Origin: Paenibacillus hexagrammi
Lineage (GTDB): Bacteria > Bacillota > Bacilli > Paenibacillales > NBRC-103111
DNA length: 64,000 nt
Direction of reading: 5' to 3'
Assembly: GCF_021513275.1 (NCBI RefSeq)
Contig: NZ_CP090978.1
Coordinates: forward strand, 4,788,501-4,852,500
Of this stretch, positions 9,564-19,483 are shown piece after piece (position 1 is the first letter of the stretch; every line of letters starts with the position of its first letter). The notes under the pieces were generated by a model. The model was not told the origin of the DNA. It ran no database searches and was given only the letters and a program-made list of their open reading frames with translations. The position numbers and the translations under genes were made by a program.

Positions 9564-10705
9564 TCATGCTTCTCTAATGTGCGTCTGATCGAAATTGGGC
9601 GGATTAAACCAGTTGCCGCCGCTTGATACCCAAGTCGAATCCAGCGGTACCCAGCGAGCGGTTTCTGATAAATATACTTCATTCCAGGCATGCGGACCAT
9701 AGCTGCCCTTCCCGTCATACCCCAGCCCCGTGACCACTTTAACGTCAAGTCCGACGGAACGAGCCATTTGCGCGTACAATCTGGAGTAATCAATGCATAC
9801 CCCTTTGCGCGAGTTGAAGGTATCCTCCGGTGTTTGTTCCTTCCAGATCCGATCCTCCTCGTAAAGCCTGACCTTTTCCCAATCATACTGCACTCTGGAG
9901 CCTACCCACTTGTACAACAGTCGGGCCTTGTCTTCGTCGGTGCCGGCTGATGCCGTAATTTCCTTGGCTGCATCTGAGATATTATCAGGGATTTTCGCAT
10001 CCAGAACTTCATATCGCCGCTGCAAAATGTTGGTGAACTCATCCTCAACAGCCCTGGTGAATACAGGTACCTTGTCAGCGATAAAATCGCCGGTAAACGG
10101 CGAGATGACTTCTTCCGCACCCTTTTGATACATATGAGAAGCCTGAATGTAAGATGTTAAAGGGGAATGCGGAAAAAAGGTCACATAAATAAACAGCACC
10201 GCAATCACCATCAGCGAGCGAGCCAGTCCCGTTACGATGCCAATCAAGCCGCCGCCCAGCGAGCTGAAGAAAGACCTGGAGCCGTCCCGATACGCAGCAT
10301 CGCGGCTAGCCACAAACAAACGGATAAGCGGGTCCGACAACAGCTGGATCCCCTGCTTGACAATCATATAACCCAATAAAAACAGCACGCCAAAGCGCAG
10401 CAGAGGAAAATCGCGCACACTGGTGACTACGGTGTAATACACCTGTTTCAAGTGCTGCTGTCCCCAGTCGGAAGCTGCAGCTGCTGCGATTTCAGCCAGG
10501 TTTGAATCAGCGGCGAAACAAGCTGCACTCCCTTCCAGGCCAAAAACATGCTAATCAGAACCGTGATCGCTTCCATCACCATGTAAATCAGATGCTTGGC
10601 CGAATTCGAGCCGCCCCGAAAAAGGCCTTGAATGACGGATCCTGCAAATATCAGCACGATGACAAGCGAAATCATATTGAATGACAGCCAGTTGTCTTTT
10701 ATCAA
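9564..10705 (-). CDS. CvpA-like membrane protein with C-terminal transglutaminase domain (frameshift or overlapping pair)
   Basis: Two frames overlap by four bases at 10448-10451. The upstream one (85 codons) holds two hydrophobic segments. The downstream one (295 codons, TTG start) adds more membrane segments and then a transglutaminase/protease-like domain with a visible Cys-His-Asp triad: KGVCIDYSRL, GPHAWNEV and VPLDSTW. The membrane part resembles a CvpA-type module split in two. One missing T would fuse the frames as DSSTLKQVYY, giving about 380 residues. Either a single frameshifted gene or a translationally coupled pair is possible. I favour one gene because the CvpA-like module is otherwise cut. 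The catalytic domain would act at the membrane, probably outside; its substrate is unknown. Confidence 0.65.
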
Positions 10706-10738
10706 ATCTGCGATTTGGATAAGGATTCCCCTCTCATC

Positions 10739-11173
10739 CTACGAAGCGGCGTTCTTCTTTGCTTGCTCCACAATGGCATTAACAGCCGCATTCGCATTCA
10801 TTGTGAACGTTTTCCCCATAAAGGTGACCTTCACTTCTTCAGAGCCGGCTTTTCCTTCAATTTGCAAGCTCTTGGTCGTGATCACAAACGAACCGTCCGG
10901 GTTTGCTTTAAATTTAGCATCCTTAGCTTCGTCCTTTAATGTCGTGACCGCTTTTTCTTTGATCTCATCCCCTACCTGGCTGATGACGCTAGCTCCAATG
11001 GTTTGAAGCTTATCCTTATAATTGGCACCGTATACCACGACAGCACCGACAATGACAACAATCAATATCCATTTCATGATCGTTTTTACGATCCCCATGA
11101 TGATAAACAGCGCTATGATTGCGGCTACCAGCAAATACCACCGGTCCTGTGCAAAGCTGACCCATTGTTCCAA
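10739..11173 (-). CDS. Small membrane protein, unknown function
   Basis: 144 residues. Two adjacent hydrophobic segments (about residues 13-53) are followed by a soluble tail rich in Lys, Ala and Glu. A TTG start at 11173 follows a GGGGGG ribosome site. The gene lies 33 bases upstream of the CvpA-like/transglutaminase frame and is probably in one operon with it. I do not recognise the family. Confidence 0.6.
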   Translation of the reverse strand: MEQWVSFAQDRWYLLVAAIIALFIIMGIVKTIMKWILIVVIVGAVVVYGANYKDKLQTIGASVISQVGDEIKEKAVTTLKDEAKDAKFKANPDGSFVITTKSLQIEGKAGSEEVKVTFMGKTFTMNANAAVNAIVEQAKKNAAS

Positions 11174-11226
11174 TTTACAATCCCCCCGTTAGTCAAAGTA
11201 CGTTCCTATCATACTACAGGGAAACG

Positions 11227-11382
11227 CTAATCATCATCTCTTTTTTTCCTCAATTCCTCCAGCTTCTTCCGTATCACTTCGCCTTTATCGACTCGGCCCC
11301 GTGTCCTTCGGTAGATGCTCTGCAATCGAAACATCAGCAGCACAGCCGCAACCGCGAGCAATATACGAATCAACCAATCCAT
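11227..11382 (-). CDS. 51-residue single-span membrane protein
   Basis: ATG at 11382 is preceded by AGGGGGCC. The peptide begins MDWLIRILLAVAAVLLMF (one membrane span) and ends in a highly basic, charged tail (KKLEELRKKRDDD). It is the first gene of the minus-strand cluster 11382-9564. Its order and spacing suggest co-transcription. No family is recognised. Confidence 0.5.
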   Translation of the reverse strand: MDWLIRILLAVAAVLLMFRLQSIYRRTRGRVDKGEVIRKKLEELRKKRDDD

Positions 11383-11509
11383 GCAGGCGGCCCCCTAACG
11401 CTTCAAATTGTGTCATTTATGAGGAGAGGTTATATCTAGCGGACAAGAGGCGTACATCTAAGGAGACAAGATTCCTTCAACGATTTTATGAAAAATGGTG
11501 GTGAAACAG

Positions 11510-12689
11510 TTGAAAACTGCGATTTGGCTCTACCTGTTTATGTTTGTAGCGTTCTTTGATCTGCATGCGCAATATCCGATCTTGTCACCGTTTGCACTCT
11601 CTCTTGGTGCAGCCCCTTCGTTTATCGGCTTGATCATGGGTGTATATTCCATTACACACCTGCCAGGCAATCTGATTGCCGGTGTCGGCGTGGACAAATA
11701 CGGAAGCAAGTTTTTCATCGTCTTCAGCTTGATTGTAGCAGGGATTATTCTCTTATTCCAATCCAGCGTCAAAGACCCTTGGCACCTGCTCTACATTCGT
11801 TCCATCAGCGGGTTTGTGCTTGCCTTCCTGTCCCCTGCCTGTCTGTCCCTGCTGGCTAGAATTGCCCGTGATCGCGTTCACCAAAGCAAGCTGATGACCG
11901 GCAACGGTCTGGTTCATACGCTCGCTTCCGTTGTTTCTCCAGCCGCCGGAGCTCTTCTTGTAGCCAAAATCGGCTTCACTACCGCTTTCTCCGTACTGGG
12001 CTGGGTTCTTATCGCAACAGGCATTCTAGCTATCTTCGGGGTAAAAGAAGAAAAAATCGTATCTTCGATCGAATCTGGGAAAAGTCCCGAAAGCCACGGT
12101 CCTATGCTGGATCACCATGGTCATGAGCTCCCGCTTGCGGAGGATAGCCCTGCGATCGCAATTCCATGGCTGTTCTTTCTTATTCCGATGGCGATTTCCT
12201 GCTCACAAGGCATTCTATTCTTTGAATTGCCGTTGATGAAAGCCTCACAGGGATCCATTTTAACATCCGGTGTCTTCTTCTCACTTGTCAGCCTTGGTGC
12301 GCTATGCAGCCTGAGCCTATGGTTCTTGAATCAAATTTCTCCATTGGTTCGTACTCTAGCGGGAAGCTTTTGTTTGGCTATCATCTTTTTCGGACTAGCG
12401 ATTCACTGGCCGATTCCATTAGCTGTTTCTTTGTTCCTTATCGGAACGGCCAAGGGCGTCATCTTTTCCGGCGCTTGCCGCTCTCCTAGCGAGCATTACT
12501 AGCAGTAACCGTTATGGGCGCGTCTTCTCGATTTTATCGATCTCCCATTCAATCGGGGCTTTTTTCGGTCCCATGCTGGCCGGACAACTTAGGGATCAAA
12601 TCTCTTCGTATTTCATCGCATTCTTTATTCTAATGCTTGCCTTGTCACTGATTCCATTCCGGACCTTCAAGGTGCCTGCCACGGTATAA
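11510..12689 (+). CDS. MFS transporter (frameshifted near the 3' end)
   Basis: Twelve-span major facilitator of about 393 residues. The first part runs LYLFMFVAFFDLHAQYP ... GVYSITHLPGN ... GVDKYGSK, the usual loop 2-3 motif region. The reading frame breaks near 12461-12468, where ATCTTTTCC has one extra T. The other frame then continues PALAALLASITSSNRYGRVFS to the TAA at 12687. The TTG at 11510, eight bases after GGTGG, is taken as the start; an ATG at 11495 in the same frame has no ribosome site. The substrate is unknown; drug or sugar efflux carriers look alike. A terminator hairpin follows the stop. Confidence 0.8.
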
Positions 12690-12700
12690 AATATTTTAGG

Positions 12701-12726
12701 AAGCGACTTGCGTGCTGCAAGTCGTC
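12701..12726 (+). terminator. Terminator-like hairpin, left copy flanking the repeat
   Basis: GCGACTTGC pairs with GCAAGTCG around a short loop, 11 bases after the MFS stop. It lacks a long T run. The same hairpin recurs at 12905 with 24 of 26 bases identical, on the other side of a dispersed repeat. Confidence 0.6.
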
Positions 12727-12904
12727 AGTTTATTAGATAAAGCTGAAGTGAAGAGCTCAGTAGTTTTCGGAGAAGCGTAGCGGTTGCCTTTGACAGTTTT
12801 GTTATCACCTTAAAAGCTTCTATTTCAATCGAATAACAAAATGTCGGGCAGCAATCGGAGAAAAGCTACTGAAGCTCGTAATGGACTCTGCTTGATCGAC
12901 AAAC
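12727..12904. repeat. Dispersed palindromic element, copy 2 (full length, inverted)
   Basis: 178 bases between two copies of the same hairpin. Read on the minus strand it matches the copies at 49.5 and 53.0 kb: GTTTGTCGAT, CCATTACGAGCTTCAGTAG, TTTTCTCCGA, ATTTTGTTATTCGATT, AGGTGATAACAAAACTGTC, CCGCTACGCTTCTCCG, AAAACTACTGAGCTCT, then CTTTATC. Its ends (GTTTATTAGATAAAGC and GTTTGTCGATCAAGC on opposite strands) are imperfect terminal inverted repeats. It has no coding capacity. Confidence 0.8.
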
Positions 12905-12934
12905 AAGCGACTTGCGTGCAGCAAGTCGTTTTTT
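12905..12934 (+). terminator. Rho-independent terminator, right copy flanking the repeat
   Basis: GCGACTTGC, short loop, GCAAGTCG, then TTTTTT. This copy has the T run missing from the left copy, so it is the functional-looking terminator for the MFS gene. Confidence 0.75.
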
Positions 12935-13056
12935 GCGCCCACGCTGTCATTTCCCGGGAAATCAAGACATATTCTGCTTGGAATTTGTATAAAATGCTTG
13001 GATGCGTTCCCAATTGTGGTTATACTACAAAAAAAACCATCAGTGAGGGGATCAAC

Positions 13057-13422
13057 ATGTCGATAGTGATCATCGTAGAGGGAAAAAACGACAAAAGCCG
13101 TTTGAAGCGAATCGTCAATGACGACATTCTTATTCTCTGCACCTATGGAACGCCCAGCTCGCTCACCTTAGATTCACTTAAGAAAAAAGCCGGAACACGT
13201 CAGGTTTACCTATTTACCGACAATGACTCTTCTGGGAAAAGAATTCGCGGACTTCTGCGCGATACGTTCCCGGACGCTGAGCAGATCTACACTCGCAAGG
13301 GCTATGCCGGCGTTGAAGGCACCCCTGAGGAATACCTCATTCAGCAATTAGAAAAAGCAGGGCTGGAAGAGTACATTGTGTACCCAGAACCAGACCCTGC
13401 CTTTGGAGCGACCGATTATTAA
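13057..13422 (+). CDS. Small Toprim-domain protein (YusF-like)
   Basis: 121 residues consisting almost only of a Toprim fold: the N-terminal IIVEGKNDK carries the conserved Glu, and LFTDNDSSGKRIR carries the Asp-x-Asp pair that binds Mg2+. The small stand-alone Toprim proteins of Bacilli (YusF type) are of this length and have no assigned function. They are related to primase and RNase M5 domains. ATG at 13057 follows GAGGGG; the longer upstream frame is repeat DNA. It converges on the SCO1 gene. Confidence 0.75.
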   Translation: MSIVIIVEGKNDKSRLKRIVNDDILILCTYGTPSSLTLDSLKKKAGTRQVYLFTDNDSSGKRIRGLLRDTFPDAEQIYTRKGYAGVEGTPEEYLIQQLEKAGLEEYIVYPEPDPAFGATDY

Positions 13423-13423
13423 A

Positions 13424-14055
13424 TTACTTTTCTTTGGATAAGGTAATAACATCCTTCACGATGTGATCTGCGTCGAGCTCCGGATTGCCGGCATCGTAAT
13501 AATTTCGCAGCATCCCTTTTTTGTCAACGAGAAGGATCGCATTGGAGTGAGAGAAATCACCATTCTTTTCTTTAATCACCATAATGCCAAAGTCCTCAGC
13601 CAGCTTCATCGTATCGGCTTCATTACCTCTCAGGAAAGTCCAACCGCCAGGAACGGGTTTGGATTCAAATCGATTACCGAACTCCTTCAGCACTTCAGGT
13701 GTATCCCTGGTCGGATCCACGGTAATGGATAGAATTTGCGCTTTATCTCCAAGCAATCCCTTATCCTTCAAAGACTCCTGCACTTGCGAAAGTAAGAATG
13801 AAGTCGGTAAGCATACATCCGGACAAAACGAGTAAAAGAAATAGACCAATCTAACCTTACCGTTCAAGTCCTTGGAGGACACGGTCTTCCCGTCAAGATC
13901 GGTTAACTGGAAATCAGGAGCCGCTTTCATCGCTTTTAACCGTTCGTCTTCCCTCCCTGCTGAAACCAAAGCTTATAAGCAAAGGAAGCAATCATTGCCA
14001 CTAGAATAATACCGATAGCTAATTTAAACCAGTTTTTCGCTAAAAATGTGTTCAT
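13424..14055 (-). CDS. SCO1/SenC-family copper chaperone (frameshifted)
   Basis: Membrane-tethered thioredoxin-fold protein that helps build the CuA centre of cytochrome c oxidase. The N-terminal frame starts at 14055 after AAGGGAG and encodes a membrane anchor (about residues 8-28), then runs out of frame at a GGGAGGG stretch near 13951-13960. The other frame continues GREDERLKAMKAAPDF and holds the copper-binding FCPDVC motif and the conserved His (GDFSHSNAILL). One missing G explains the break. The neighbouring ctaB gene makes heme O for the same oxidase, which supports the assignment. Confidence 0.85.
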
Positions 14056-14185
14056 CTCTTCTCCCTTCTTTAACGCCTATGTATTCAAAGATAAACGACT
14101 TTGTCGTCCTTAAAGGATGAGCGCGTTTATCAAGGTTGATGCGAAGCAAAAGTATAAAACTTATACTTTCTTATTTACTACAAAG

Positions 14186-14212
14186 AAGAAACTCCCATGT
14201 TGCCATGGGAGT
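14186..14212 (-). terminator. Terminator downstream of ctaB
   Basis: ACTCCCATGGCAACATGGGAGT on the minus strand forms an 8-bp stem and is followed by TTCTTCTTTG. A truncated copy of the dispersed repeat separates it from the ctaB stop. Confidence 0.7.
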
Positions 14213-14301
14213 CAAGTTTGTCGATAAAGTTGAGTCCATTACGAGCTTCCGTAGATTTTCTCCGATCGCCGTTCACATTTTGTTATTCGATTGAAATCAA
14301 G
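14213..14301. repeat. Dispersed palindromic element, copy 3 (left half only)
   Basis: AAGTTTGTCGATAAAG, then CCATTACGAGCTTCCGTAG, TTTTCTCCGATCGCCG and ATTTTGTTATTCGATT. This matches the left half of the full copies; the right half is absent. It is placed between the ctaB stop and a hairpin terminator. Confidence 0.7.
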
Positions 14302-14307
14302 GATCGT

Positions 14308-15279
14308 TTACTTCAGCGTGCTGAATACCATCAAGATCGATAACAGCGTTAAATAATTAATAGAGAACACGAACATCCCCTTCGCCCATTTCACTTCAGC
14401 GTCTCCGTGGGCACTAAAGCCCTTGACCGTCATGAACACCCAGATCAGCCCCATCGCCGTCGATACGAATAGGAATGTATAGCCTAGATAGCCGAATGCT
14501 GTCAGCATAACCGTCACCGGAACAAGCAAGACTACATAGCGAAGCATGCTCTTCTTGGTAATGTAGGTCCCTTTAACAACTGGCAATAAAGGAAAATCCG
14601 CCGCGCGGTATTCTTCCATTCGGCGAATGCCAAGTGCCCAGAAATGAGGCGGCTGCCACAGGAAAAGAAACAGAAACAGTAGAACTGCTCCTAAATCAAA
14701 AGTACCGCTTACTGTGCAATAGCCGATCACAGGTGGAACTGCCCCGGAAAATGCGCCTACGAAAGTGCCCCATACGGAGGTTCTTTTGAACCATGCTGTG
14801 TAGACCCATACGTATAAGAATAATCCGATTAATCCCAGAAGCGCAGCTAACGGAGAATCTGCTAATAAATAGAGCGTTCCCAGACCAAGCACTCCCAGAG
14901 TGATACCGTAGGTGAGCACGGTATTGGGCTTCATTCTTCCGCTAGGCAGAGCCCGGTTCTGCGTTCGTTCCATCTTAGCATCCCGGTCACGATCCAGATA
15001 ATTATTCAGGACAGTCCCTGAAGCCATAACCAGTGCGGTTCCTACCAATGTATAAAGCAATAGCAGCCAATCTATATTCCATTTGGACGCAACCCAGAAG
15101 CCCGCGAATGCTGTCATGGAATTGGAATAGATAAGACCAGGCTTCGTTAGCTGGTAATAATCCTTCCAGGTAACCGGCTCAGCAGTCGCTTGAACCTCTG
15201 CGGCTTCCTGCGCCTCCGGAAGCTCGGACGCTTTAAGCACACCGCTTGGAGCTGTCTCGTAGCTTATTTGATTATCCAC
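14308..15279 (-). CDS. ctaB: Protoheme IX farnesyltransferase (heme O synthase)
   Basis: Integral membrane prenyltransferase that adds a farnesyl group to heme b to make heme O for cytochrome oxidases. It has 323 residues. After a soluble N-terminal segment of about 35 residues come eight or nine membrane spans. The polyprenyl-binding signature NNYLDRDRDAKMERT lies near residue 92. A GTG start at 15279 follows AGGAGGG. The SCO1 homologue lies downstream on the same strand, consistent with a cytochrome oxidase assembly cluster. The oxidase subunits themselves are not in the window. Confidence 0.95.
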   Translation of the reverse strand: MDNQISYETAPSGVLKASELPEAQEAAEVQATAEPVTWKDYYQLTKPGLIYSNSMTAFAGFWVASKWNIDWLLLLYTLVGTALVMASGTVLNNYLDRDRDAKMERTQNRALPSGRMKPNTVLTYGITLGVLGLGTLYLLADSPLAALLGLIGLFLYVWVYTAWFKRTSVWGTFVGAFSGAVPPVIGYCTVSGTFDLGAVLLFLFLFLWQPPHFWALGIRRMEEYRAADFPLLPVVKGTYITKKSMLRYVVLLVPVTVMLTAFGYLGYTFLFVSTAMGLIWVFMTVKGFSAHGDAEVKWAKGMFVFSINYLTLLSILMVFSTLK

Positions 15280-15473
15280 TTGAATTGCCCTCCTATATAT
15301 GAAATGCGAGCAAATACGATCTTGTCATTCACGTTTCTAATCATACCAACCTAATCATCGTTTGACAATGAAACGGCCAGAGATGTCATCATTTTGTCGA
15401 TTCTCATTCCAGTATGTGTGAAAAGGGCGGGAAGCATTCCATTTATAGATTAGTTTTTCGACAGTTATGCATG

Positions 15474-15496
15474 AAAAAAGAGCCCGAAGGCTCTTT
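15474..15496 (-). terminator. Terminator of the urease operon
   Basis: On the minus strand AAAGAGCC, loop TTC, GGGCTCTTTTTT: a compact stem with a T run, just past the ureD stop. Confidence 0.9.
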
Positions 15497-15502
15497 CTCC
15501 GA

Positions 15503-16357
15503 TTATTTATGAATAGTTAATGGCGCTAATGAAAGCAGGCTGGAACGAAGGATCACCCAGGCTTTAGTAAGCAGGTCTTGAAGCTGCCACGCGTTCCTTC
15601 CCAATACGGTTAGCATAAGTCCATGCTTATAAGTGAGGCTGGCACCATAACGGACTTCCCTCACATTCAACGCGCTCAGCTGTTCGTTTAGCCGTTCCAA
15701 TTGCCGTAAGCCAATCCGGTCCGAACAGACGAATAAGCTGCCCATGTGGGTATCCGGCCCCCAACTGCCGGGAGCATCCAGCTTCATTTCCGAAGGAAGC
15801 ACCTGCTGATTTTGATAAAAAATGAGCTCCCCCTCATAAGAAACCTTCAGGCGATTCGCATAGCTCTCATACTGAAAAATTTCGCCCCTCTGTGCTCTTC
15901 CTGGGCAAAGCACATCGGTCCAAACTAAGGTCGAGCCTGCGCTCGCATACACTTCCGTTTCACCTGCATAGCAAGCATCCTTATATAGCATAACAGGCTC
16001 AGGGATATATTCGAGCAAAGCATCCTGATCAAGCATGATGACCTGCTTTTGCGTACTGCCGACTCCGTCCTTAGCCGGATGAATTTTCGTAAACGATTGA
16101 TTCGTTAAAAATACTTTAGCTCCTGGCCCAATCCGCCAGTTCAGCTCATAATGGTCTCCTGCCATCAATCCGGGCGAACAGTCCATCACATACACGCCAA
16201 GCTGGTCCTCGGTATTTTTATCGGGAAGAAGCGTTTCGTTTTCATATCGAAACGTCTTGGCAATCTTGAGCGGGGAGGTTTGGTATTTGCCGACGAGCTG
16301 CGTCCTGCCGCCCCGCACAGCGAATTCTGCACGAATCTCCCCGGTAACTCTAGGCAT
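15503..16357 (-). CDS. ureD: Urease accessory protein UreD
   Basis: Scaffold protein that works with UreF and UreG to deliver nickel into the urease active site. It has 284 residues and begins [12 protein letters not shown]. The family landmarks are [23 protein letters not shown]-like segments near residue 70 and [14 protein letters not shown] near residue 146. Its start overlaps the end of ureG by eight bases, so the two are translationally coupled. It is the last gene of ureABCFGD, followed by a strong terminator. Confidence 0.93.
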   Translation of the reverse strand: MPRVTGEIRAEFAVRGGRTQLVGKYQTSPLKIAKTFRYENETLLPDKNTEDQLGVYVMDCSPGLMAGDHYELNWRIGPGAKVFLTNQSFTKIHPAKDGVGSTQKQVIMLDQDALLEYIPEPVMLYKDACYAGETEVYASAGSTLVWTDVLCPGRAQRGEIFQYESYANRLKVSYEGELIFYQNQQVLPSEMKLDAPGSWGPDTHMGSLFVCSDRIGLRQLERLNEQLSALNVREVRYGASLTYKHGLMLTVLGRNAWQLQDLLTKAWVILRSSLLSLAPLTIHK

Positions 16358-17009
16358 GGCTGTATTCCTGGCGCACCCAATTCACAATATCGTCGAGTCC
16401 GGTGCCGCCCATCAAATTGGAGAAAATATAAGGGCGATCGCCGCGCATCTTCTTGGTGTCCTCTTCCATCACTTCAAGACTTGCTCCCACATGGGGCGCC
16501 AGATCGATTTTATTGATGACTAGCATGTCGGAGCGGATGATTCCCGGCCCGCCCTTACGAGGGATTTTCTCCCCCTGCGCTACGTCAATAATATAGATGA
16601 AGCGATCCACAAGTTCGGGGCTGAAGGCCGCAGCAAGGTTGTCTCCGCCGCTTTCGATGAAGATCATGTTCAAATCGTCAAAACGGCTTTGCAGCTCTTC
16701 AATGGCCTCAAAGTTCATGGAGGCATCTTCGCGGATCGCTGTATGCGGGCAACCGCCGGTTTCTACACCAATAATTCGTTCTTCCGGCAGTGCCTCGGAG
16801 CGGATCAAAATTCTGGCATCTTCCTTCGTGTAGATGTCATTTGTAATTACCGCGATACTGTAATCATGCTGAAGCTTTCTTGCTAGTCGCTCTACAAGTG
16901 CCGTTTTACCTGAGCCGACCGGACCTCCAATACCGATTCGCATCGGACGACTGCGATCTGCCTGCGGTTGTTCCCAATGATGATGGTGATGCGTTTGACC
17001 TTGACACAT
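16350..17009 (-). CDS. ureG: Urease accessory GTPase UreG
   Basis: SIMIBI-class GTPase of 219 residues that powers nickel insertion into urease. The P-loop [12 protein letters not shown] lies near residue 30. The nickel-binding CPH motif is in [13 protein letters not shown], and the G4 motif is NKIDLAP. The N terminus carries a run of five histidines (residues 7-11), a likely nickel-holding extension that may compensate for the absence of ureE in this operon. It is followed closely by ureD. Confidence 0.96.
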   Translation of the reverse strand: MCQGQTHHHHHWEQPQADRSRPMRIGIGGPVGSGKTALVERLARKLQHDYSIAVITNDIYTKEDARILIRSEALPEERIIGVETGGCPHTAIREDASMNFEAIEELQSRFDDLNMIFIESGGDNLAAAFSPELVDRFIYIIDVAQGEKIPRKGGPGIIRSDMLVINKIDLAPHVGASLEVMEEDTKKMRGDRPYIFSNLMGGTGLDDIVNWVRQEYSHA

Positions 17010-17045
17010 AGAAAATCCCTCCCTTTATAGTGAACAAACATTGAT

Positions 17046-17750
17046 TTATGACATAAACAATCTTGAATACAAGCCTTCATGCTGCATCATCGCAAGCTCC
17101 GCCTCCGGCGTGCTGGTATAGGCATCGGATGGGTCGAGATCCTCGGCCTGCGTCCACGCAGCAGGAATTACGGGAATCAGCTTGGTTAGCAGCACCTGTC
17201 CTTGCGTCTGGCCCATGGACATAAGACGCAGGGCGCTGTTGATGCACGTCACCACACAGCTGTACAAATATCCCTGGACCGCTTGCGCCACTGGAACCTG
17301 CAAATGATAGCTCACCCAACCATGAATGAGAGGATACGTGCTGTGGCACCGCTCTAACTTGACCGCTTCGTCAAGAGGCCCCCAATTCATTTCCGGATAC
17401 ATGGTGCGGGCCAACTGATGCAGCCTTCGCCCCATCTTCTGCACCCCAGATCTTGTTTCACTGGATGCCCGCTGTACATGAATCAGGTGATCCATCTCCC
17501 ACAATTCCTCCCACTTCTCAGCTGGGATGTACCTATATGCCGCCTTGATGACAAGAGCATCCGAAGTCGACCAGCTGCACGAAAGCATCGTTCGAATGTA
17601 GGCTTCCAGCTCTTCCAGAGTTTGCAGCCTTCCCTGCTGCACCAATGTCTCCAACCCAAATGAATGGGAGAAGCCCCCGATCGGCAGCGCCGAATCAAGA
17701 AGCTGCTGATAAGCAAGCCAATCATAAGCCTGCTGATGGGAACTCATCAT
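17046..17750 (-). CDS. ureF: Urease accessory protein UreF
   Basis: Helical protein of 234 residues that acts between UreD and UreG. The N-terminal family signature LDSALPIGGFSHSFGLET lies at about residues 17-34. ATG at 17750 follows GAGGTGAGAT. It starts 18 bases after ureC and ends 36 bases before ureG. The conserved C-terminal tail that contacts UreG is present (LFMS end). Confidence 0.95.
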   Translation of the reverse strand: MMSSHQQAYDWLAYQQLLDSALPIGGFSHSFGLETLVQQGRLQTLEELEAYIRTMLSCSWSTSDALVIKAAYRYIPAEKWEELWEMDHLIHVQRASSETRSGVQKMGRRLHQLARTMYPEMNWGPLDEAVKLERCHSTYPLIHGWVSYHLQVPVAQAVQGYLYSCVVTCINSALRLMSMGQTQGQVLLTKLIPVIPAAWTQAEDLDPSDAYTSTPEAELAMMQHEGLYSRLFMS

Positions 17751-17767
17751 ATCTCACCTCAAATCAA

Positions 17768-19483
17768 CTAGAACAAAAAATACCGCTGAGCCATAGGCAG
17801 CTCAGTAGCAGGCTCGCAGGTAATTATCTCTCCGTCCACCTTTACTTCATAGGTTTCCGGATTGACTTCGATAGCAGGAGTTCCGGCATTGTGAATCATG
17901 TCTTTTTTAGAAATGCTGCGGCAGCCTCTTACAGGCTCCACCCTCTTTTGAAGACCTAGCTTCTCGGCGATCCCCTTCTCGTAGGCCACCTGTGAGACAA
18001 AGGTAATCGAGCTTTGTGTATTGGCCCTGCCGTAAGATGCAAACATCGGTCTACCGAAGACAGGCTGCGGAGTCGGAATGGAGGCGTTCGGGTCACCCAT
18101 TTGCGCATAGGCAATACTGCCGCCTTTCAACACCAGATCCGGCTTCACGCCGAAGAACATGGGACTCCAAATCACGAGATCAGCAAATTTGCCGGGCTCG
18201 ATGGAGCCTACCAGATGAGATACACCATGGGTGATCGCAGGGTTGATTGTGTATTTGGCAATATAACGTTTAATTCGAAAATTATCGTTCGCTTCCGTAT
18301 CAGGCGAGAGCGGTCCACGCTGTTTCTTCATCTTATCTGCAGTTTGCCAGGTACGGATAATAACCTCCCCTACGCGCCCCATGGCTTGCGAATCCGAGCT
18401 CAGCATGCTGAATACGCCCATATCATGCAGTATATCCTCAGCCGCAATCGTCTCCGGACGAATCCTGGAATCTGCGAACGCCACATCTTCCGGAATCCGA
18501 CTGTCCAAATGATGGCAGACCATAAGCATATCCAGATGCTCTTCAATCGTATTGATCGTGAAAGGACGTGTCGGATTCGTAGAAGACGGAAGCACATTCA
18601 GTTCAGCCGAAGCCCGGATGATATCAGGCGCATGTCCTCCGCCCGCCCCTTCGGTATGGTACGTATGAATGGTTCTTCCTTTAAAGGCAGCAAGGGTATC
18701 TTCTAAGAATCCCGCTTCATTTAATGTATCTGTATGAATAGCAACTTGAATATCGTACCGGTCGGCTGCTTCAAGACAAGCGTCGATGGCCGCAGGCGTC
18801 GTGCCCCAATCCTCGTGCAGCTTCAGCCCAATGGCTCCCGCTTCAATCTGCTCAGTGAGCGGAGCGAGGAACGAAGCGTTACCCTTCCCCGTGAACCCCA
18901 GGTTCATCGGGAATGCTTCTGCCGCCTCCAGCATACGCTGCATGTGCCAAGCGCCTGGCGTACAGGTCGTCGCATTCGTACCTGTCGCCGGCCCGGTACC
19001 GCCGCCGATCATCGTGGTAACGCCGGAGGATAACGCCGTTTCGATCTGCTGCGGGCATATAAAATGAATATGAGCGTCGATACCGCCCGCCGTCACGATC
19101 TTCCCTTCACCGGCGATGATCTCCGTGCTTGCGCCTACGATCAAATTCGGATGAACGCCGTCCATGATATCGGGGTTGCCCGCTTTGCCGATGCCGACGA
19201 TATGACCGTCCTTTAAACCAATATCGGCTTTGACAATTCCCCAGTGATCAATAATGACGGCATTCGTAATCAGCGTATCAAGCACGCCTTGGCCACGCAT
19301 CGCCGAGCTGGATTGACCCATACCGTCACGAATGACCTTGCCGCCTCCGAACTTGCATTCATCGCCGTAAACCGTGTAATCATACTCAATCTCCGCCCAC
19401 AGCTCCGTATCCGCCAAGCGGACCGCATCGCCTTGGGTGGGACCGAACATAAGCGCATAGCTTTTGCGGTCAATTTGACTCAC
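17768..19483 (-). CDS. ureC: Urease alpha subunit (catalytic)
   Basis: The 571-residue catalytic subunit hydrolyses urea to ammonia and carbamate with a dinuclear nickel centre. Visible active-site elements are the metal ligands HIHF (near residue 137), the lysine that is carbamylated in [17 protein letters not shown] and [15 protein letters not shown] for the other histidines, and the mobile flap MVCHHL. Length and motifs are typical of bacterial UreC. It overlaps ureB by 14 bases. Confidence 0.98.
   Translation of the reverse strand: MSQIDRKSYALMFGPTQGDAVRLADTELWAEIEYDYTVYGDECKFGGGKVIRDGMGQSSSAMRGQGVLDTLITNAVIIDHWGIVKADIGLKDGHIVGIGKAGNPDIMDGVHPNLIVGASTEIIAGEGKIVTAGGIDAHIHFICPQQIETALSSGVTTMIGGGTGPATGTNATTCTPGAWHMQRMLEAAEAFPMNLGFTGKGNASFLAPLTEQIEAGAIGLKLHEDWGTTPAAIDACLEAADRYDIQVAIHTDTLNEAGFLEDTLAAFKGRTIHTYHTEGAGGGHAPDIIRASAELNVLPSSTNPTRPFTINTIEEHLDMLMVCHHLDSRIPEDVAFADSRIRPETIAAEDILHDMGVFSMLSSDSQAMGRVGEVIIRTWQTADKMKKQRGPLSPDTEANDNFRIKRYIAKYTINPAITHGVSHLVGSIEPGKFADLVIWSPMFFGVKPDLVLKGGSIAYAQMGDPNASIPTPQPVFGRPMFASYGRANTQSSITFVSQVAYEKGIAEKLGLQKRVEPVRGCRSISKKDMIHNAGTPAIEVNPETYEVKVDGEIITCEPATELPMAQRYFLF

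Noticed and set aside
12841-13056. A 72-codon N-terminal extension of the Toprim protein
   Set aside because: The extension consists of repeat and terminator DNA. The ATG at 13057 has a proper ribosome site and matches the expected N terminus.
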